A stretch of DNA of 10,542 nucleotides from an uncultured Eubacteriales bacterium (GTDB lineage Bacteria > Bacillota > Clostridia > Monoglobales > Monoglobaceae): the NCBI GenBank assembly GCA_900552305.1, contig URZD01000063.1, forward strand, positions 1-10,542. The letters run 5' to 3'. Under the pieces are notes generated by a model. That model ran no database searches and was not told the origin of the DNA. It saw only the letters and a list, made by a program, of their open reading frames with translations. The translations under genes and the position numbers were made by a program. Shown one piece after another: positions 6,942-10,542 of this stretch; the first letter of the stretch is position 1; each line of letters begins with the position of its first letter.

Positions 6942-8300
6942 ATGATGAAACGGAGCTTTATGTGGTGTCTTGCAGTTGTAGCTGTATTCGTTGCCGTTTC
7001 GACAGCGTTTCTTTTCGGAATCACCCGTAACGGCAGCCTTCAGCCCAAAAGTCCCGAAATTGTAAGCCGTCCGCAGCTGCGGATTTTAAGCAACTGGTCA
7101 GGATCGCTCAAAAAGCAGGTCCTTCAGAACGCTCTGGAACGCTACCGCGAACAGCACGGCAACATCGAGGTAATAGACGATTTTGTGGACGAGAGCTTTT
7201 TTCATATACGGCTGACCGAGGACTTCTGCTCCGGCTGTGCGCCCGACATAGTTGCGTCACGGCTTGACAGAAGTATGTATTCGCTTATCGCGGGCGTCAG
7301 CCTTGCCGACCTTTCGGACGTGCTGCGCGACGACCCCGAATGGGCTTCCGATATGAACAAGAGCCTTCTTGACGCCGCCACCTTTGACGGCAAGGTGTAC
7401 GCCGTACCCACGGAACGCTCGTATATCTTTCTTTATATAAATGAGGACATTTTTCAAAAGCTCGGCGTTGCCGTGCCGTCCGACCTCGAATCGCTTAAAA
7501 ACTGCGTCAGTGTGTTTACAGCAAACGGAATAACTCCGTTTGCATTTTCTGCGGCTGACAATAATATGTATATGTATCAGGCGTTGGTTGCCTCGCTTGC
7601 GGGGTCAAAGCAAATCAAACACGATTTTGACACCGAATCCATCGACAGCAGCTATATAAAAGCGTTTGACATAATGCGCGAACTGCGCGAGATGGGCGCG
7701 TTCCCGGATGACTATGCAACAACCGACCTCTATGACGCGTATATGCTGTTTCTCTCCAAAAAGGCGGCAATGATTGTGGAAAGCAGCGATTTTGTCAGCG
7801 AGATATACTACTACTCGACCTACGAAACCAACAACCCTGTCAGCAAGTACGATTTTTCCACAATAAACATGGTGCTTTTTCCGATTATATCGGGGAACAG
7901 CTTTCGACCCACCGCGGCGTTTCCCGGCGACTGCACATATTTTCTCAGCAAAAGCTCATACGAAAAACAGCGCAGCGCAAGCGTTCCGCTGCTCAAATAC
8001 ATAACCTCAAAGGATGTGTCAACCAATATGCTGCTGAGCGCGAAGGCGGATATTTTAAGCAAGACCTATCCGCCGCCGACCTCGCACAGCCGCCTTTTTA
8101 CACGCCGTGCCGAGGTTGTCCAGCTGGCGCAAGAATTCACGCTCATGCCCGACACTGTGCTTGACAGGCGGCTTTGGCAGTCGCGCATAAAAACGAGTCT
8201 TGTCCCCGTTATCGAAGGCAGCGCGGACGCGTATTCCGTATGGGCAAACGCGCTCTCCGCACAGCAGAGCATTCAAAGGGAGCGGAGGAACGAAAAATGA
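6942..8300 (+). CDS. Membrane-anchored solute-binding protein, probable sensor subunit
   Basis: The 452-residue product starts at ATG 6942 (a second ATG follows at once), with GGAGGG at 6929-6934 seven bases upstream. An uninterrupted upstream extension to 6840 crosses the promoter and is rejected. Residues 7-27 form one hydrophobic segment with no lipobox Cys at its end, so the protein is probably tethered by an uncleaved helix. The body has the family 1 solute-binding pattern: LRILSNW at the start, CAPDIVASRLD, then GKVYAVPTERSYIFLYINED and FQKLGVAVPSDLE. An unusual CSGC (residues 96-99) stands where relatives usually have a Gly-x-x-PD turn. It overlaps the histidine kinase gene by four bases (ATGA) and is not next to a permease in its own unit, which points to ligand sensing rather than transport. 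Relatives of this layout include the XylFII-LytS/YesN system of Clostridium beijerinckii, although XylFII belongs to a different binding-protein type. Confidence 0.85.
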   Translation: MMKRSFMWCLAVVAVFVAVSTAFLFGITRNGSLQPKSPEIVSRPQLRILSNWSGSLKKQVLQNALERYREQHGNIEVIDDFVDESFFHIRLTEDFCSGCAPDIVASRLDRSMYSLIAGVSLADLSDVLRDDPEWASDMNKSLLDAATFDGKVYAVPTERSYIFLYINEDIFQKLGVAVPSDLESLKNCVSVFTANGITPFAFSAADNNMYMYQALVASLAGSKQIKHDFDTESIDSSYIKAFDIMRELREMGAFPDDYATTDLYDAYMLFLSKKAAMIVESSDFVSEIYYYSTYETNNPVSKYDFSTINMVLFPIISGNSFRPTAAFPGDCTYFLSKSSYEKQRSASVPLLKYITSKDVSTNMLLSAKADILSKTYPPPTSHSRLFTRRAEVVQLAQEFTLMPDTVLDRRLWQSRIKTSLVPVIEGSADAYSVWANALSAQQSIQRERRNEK

Positions 8301-10021
8301 AAAAATTCAGCAAACCGAATTTCTACTCGATAAAAAGTCAGCTGACTGTATGGATTGCGCTGCAGATACTGATACCCGTTTTCTTTATCAGTATTTTTTC
8401 GACCGCGCTCTCCGTCCGCTTCTCCAACCGACAGGCCGTCAACTATGCCCGCGACCTTCTTGCCGTGATACGCAAGGAGTTCGAGAGCAAGCGCGACGAA
8501 ATTTTCAAGGTATCGCAGGAGCTTTTGTATGACGAGAACATCTTTGATTCGATGCTCATGCTCGATCCGGAGCTTTTAAACGAGTCAAGGCTGCGCAGCA
8601 CGCTTTTCTCCGTCTGCCTGTCGCACCCCGAAATCGACGCGGTGGGACTGGAGGTTGACGGTCGCTACATAAAGTCGGAAAAGCACCGCGGTCATCTTTT
8701 CAACTATGACTCGATAATCTACCGCGACCTTCTGGCACAGATTGAGGCGGACGGCGGCGAGGAGCTTTGGTACGTCAAATCCCATGACGACTCCGCGCCG
8801 TCAATAACGCTTATACGCGCGCTTTATCATCCGTACAGCGGCAAGCGCTGCGGCGCGCTTATGCTCAGCGTAAACGCAAACCGCCTTTTTTCGTCAATCT
8901 CCGGCTATGACACGGACGGAATGTACACCTTCTCCGCCGTGACGACCGAAAACGCGCTTGCGGAAAACGCCGCGTTTGATACCGAAAACGGAATTTTTCG
9001 GCAAAACAAGTCGATTAACATTTTTACAACCGTCAGCAACATGGACTTAAAGCTGGTCTGCCGTATAAACGAGAATAGTCTTTACTCCAACGGCTATAAT
9101 ATATTCAGGTATCTGTGTATGCTCTCGGGCTTTTCGGTGCTTCTTCTGCTGCTGTTCATATACCACACAAACACGCAGCTGATAAGTCCGCTGTCCGACT
9201 TTATAACCTCCATGAACACATGGCAGGAGGGCAAGCAGACCGAAAGCCGCTACGAGGACAGAAACGACGAAATCGGCGAGCTGTTCCGAACCTTCTCGAA
9301 AATGTGTTCGCGGATAAACAACCTTATCGACAAGAACTACCGCGCCGAGATAACGAAAAACATAGCGGAGATAAAAATGCTGCAATCGCAGATAAATCCG
9401 CACTTTCTTTTCAACACGCTCGATTCGGTCAACTGCATGGCACAGATTAACGACGTTCCCGAAATCAGCCGGATGATAACCGCGCTGTCAGACATAATAG
9501 GTCAGACGCTAAGCCGCGACAGCGAGCTCATACCGCTGTCAAAGGAGCTTGGGTACGTTGAAAACTACCTCTATATATTAAAGGTCAGGTTTGGGGATAA
9601 AATCAGCTTTATCTTAAACGCCGCGCCAGACACTATGGAGGTACTTATCCCGCCGCTCATCATTCAGCCGATTATCGAAAACTCGTTCAAGCACAGCATA
9701 TCTAAGACGAAAAAGAGCTGCACTCTCGTTCTTAAAACGCGCATAGAGGACGGCGCGCTGCTGATTGACGTCACGGACGACGGGCCGGGGATTTCCGACG
9801 AACAGCTGCGCACGCTTAACGGAATTTTCGCCGCGGACGAAGGCTCGCTGCCACCGCCCGGCGCGGACGGTCACGGCATAGGTCTGGGCAACGTAAGCAG
9901 GCGGCTTAAGCTTATGTGCGGCAGCGAAAGCGGGATTTTTATAAAGCACTCAAAGGACGGAAACACCGTTGTTCATATAATCGTCAAGCCTATTCACAGG
10001 GGGGACTTATCGGATGTATAA
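8297..10021 (+). CDS. Sensor histidine kinase, YesM/LytS-like (HisKA-type PF06580)
   Basis: The 574-residue kinase starts at ATG 8297 inside the stop of the preceding gene, with GGAGG at 8284-8288 eight bases upstream. A longer frame from 8174 lies in the coding region of the upstream gene and is rejected. Membrane helix 1 is at about residues 15-39. An extracellular region of about 230 residues follows and could be a Cache-type sensor. Helix 2 is at about 270-290 (YLCMLSGFSVLLLLLFIYH), followed by a HAMP linker to about 345. The phospho-acceptor is His369 in QINPHFLFNTLDSV. ATP-binding boxes are IIENSFKHS (N-box, Asn462), DDGPGIS (494-500) and GHGIGLGN (525-532). All key residues are present, so it should be active. 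The overlap with both neighbours points to coupled translation of the sensor, kinase and regulator. Confidence 0.95.
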   Translation: MKKFSKPNFYSIKSQLTVWIALQILIPVFFISIFSTALSVRFSNRQAVNYARDLLAVIRKEFESKRDEIFKVSQELLYDENIFDSMLMLDPELLNESRLRSTLFSVCLSHPEIDAVGLEVDGRYIKSEKHRGHLFNYDSIIYRDLLAQIEADGGEELWYVKSHDDSAPSITLIRALYHPYSGKRCGALMLSVNANRLFSSISGYDTDGMYTFSAVTTENALAENAAFDTENGIFRQNKSINIFTTVSNMDLKLVCRINENSLYSNGYNIFRYLCMLSGFSVLLLLLFIYHTNTQLISPLSDFITSMNTWQEGKQTESRYEDRNDEIGELFRTFSKMCSRINNLIDKNYRAEITKNIAEIKMLQSQINPHFLFNTLDSVNCMAQINDVPEISRMITALSDIIGQTLSRDSELIPLSKELGYVENYLYILKVRFGDKISFILNAAPDTMEVLIPPLIIQPIIENSFKHSISKTKKSCTLVLKTRIEDGALLIDVTDDGPGISDEQLRTLNGIFAADEGSLPPPGADGHGIGLGNVSRRLKLMCGSESGIFIKHSKDGNTVVHIIVKPIHRGDLSDV

Positions 10022-10542
10022 AATACTTATCGCAGATGACGAATTTCTTATCCGCACATTTCTGCGTAAAATAATTACAGAACAGCTGCCCGAGTGCGAG
10101 GTCTGCGCCGAGGCGGAGGACGGAACGGACGGTCTTACGCTTGCCGAGTCCACCCGCCCCGACATCATAATCACCGATATATGTATGTCGGAGATGAGCG
10201 GTCTTGACATGGTGCAGCGGCTCACTGCGCTGTACTGCCGCCCGAAAATAATCATTCTGACCGCGCACCGCGAGTTTGCGTATGCCAAAAAGGCAATCGA
10301 GCTTGGCGTGTCGGGTTTCATTCTCAAACCGACCAAAGCAAACGAGGTTGTGGAGCAGGTCAGGCTTGCAATCGAAAAAATCCGCGCCGACAGGGCGCAG
10401 CCGCAGTCCGCGCAAAATGACGACGTACTCTACAAACTCTACCGCATACACGTTTTAAGTACGGAGCTTATACGTGCGGTACGGGAAACAGACCGCGCCG
10501 CAGCGGAAACGCTGCTTGCGCAGATTTTTGCCGAGACGGCGG
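10014..10542 (+). CDS. YesN-type response regulator, 3' end outside window
   Basis: The frame from ATG 10014 is open for 176 codons to the window edge. It overlaps the kinase gene by eight bases, and an AGGGGGG stretch just upstream can serve as ribosome site. Residues 1-120 are a receiver domain: acidic pair Asp8-Asp9 (LIADDE), phospho-acceptor Asp55 in IIITDICMSEMSG, Thr83 in IIILTAH, and Lys105 in FILKPT. FAYAKKAIELGVSGF is typical of YesN regulators. From 121 on a helical linker begins. An AraC-type DNA-binding domain is expected beyond the edge but cannot be seen. Family members usually have Pro after DIxM; here it is Ser59. The likely target is the divergent promoter region of this locus. 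Confidence 0.93.
   Translation, partial: MYKILIADDEFLIRTFLRKIITEQLPECEVCAEAEDGTDGLTLAESTRPDIIITDICMSEMSGLDMVQRLTALYCRPKIIILTAHREFAYAKKAIELGVSGFILKPTKANEVVEQVRLAIEKIRADRAQPQSAQNDDVLYKLYRIHVLSTELIRAVRETDRAAAETLLAQIFAETA

Noticed and set aside
8174..8296. N-terminal extension of the histidine kinase from ATG 8174
   Set aside because: It would overlap the binding protein gene by more than 120 bases in another frame. ATG 8297 has a GGAGG at good spacing and leads straight to the first membrane helix.
9990..10451. Minus-strand open frame opposite the response regulator
   Set aside because: The plus strand here encodes a receiver domain with every conserved residue in place; the minus frame has no family features.

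Overview
This window looks like a sugar or polysaccharide uptake locus from an anaerobic Bacillota of Clostridia type. The signs are strong AGGAGG-type ribosome sites, a Lpl/Yte-type ABC transporter with no ATPase gene beside it, a YesM/YesN-type two-component system, and large secreted modular proteins. Base composition is moderately GC-rich with frequent GCG, CCG and GAC codons. The genus cannot be read from the sequence.

Layout. Two divergent transcription units start from one intergenic region at about 6767-6941. The leftward unit (minus strand, in transcription order) has four genes: an LplB/YteP-type permease (5768-6766), an LplC/YtcP-type permease (4832-5734), a lipoprotein solute-binding protein (3350-4789), and a very large secreted multidomain protein (1-3212) that runs off the left edge. 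This last frame stays open for 1070 codons and is easy to miss because its stop lies outside the window. The rightward unit (plus strand) has three overlapping genes: a membrane-anchored solute-binding protein without a lipobox (6942-8300), a YesM-type sensor histidine kinase (8297-10021), and a YesN-type response regulator (10014 to the right edge, partial).

How the parts may work together. The three plus-strand genes look like a three-component sensor. An extracellular binding protein tethered to the membrane would capture a glycan fragment and signal through the histidine kinase to the response regulator, which would then act on the divergent promoter region. The minus-strand unit would import the fragment with its own lipoprotein receptor and two permeases, powered by a shared ATPase of MsmX type encoded elsewhere. 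The secreted protein carries a ConA-like N-terminal domain, three fibronectin III repeats, a CBM-like region, an Ig-like domain and a cohesin-like domain, and probably works at the cell surface on or near the polysaccharide. The substrate cannot be decided from the window.

The intergenic region holds a good extended -10 promoter for the sensor unit, a plausible promoter for the transport unit, and several inverted repeats that are candidate regulator sites. No tRNA, rRNA, CRISPR array, insertion sequence or convincing intrinsic terminator was seen.
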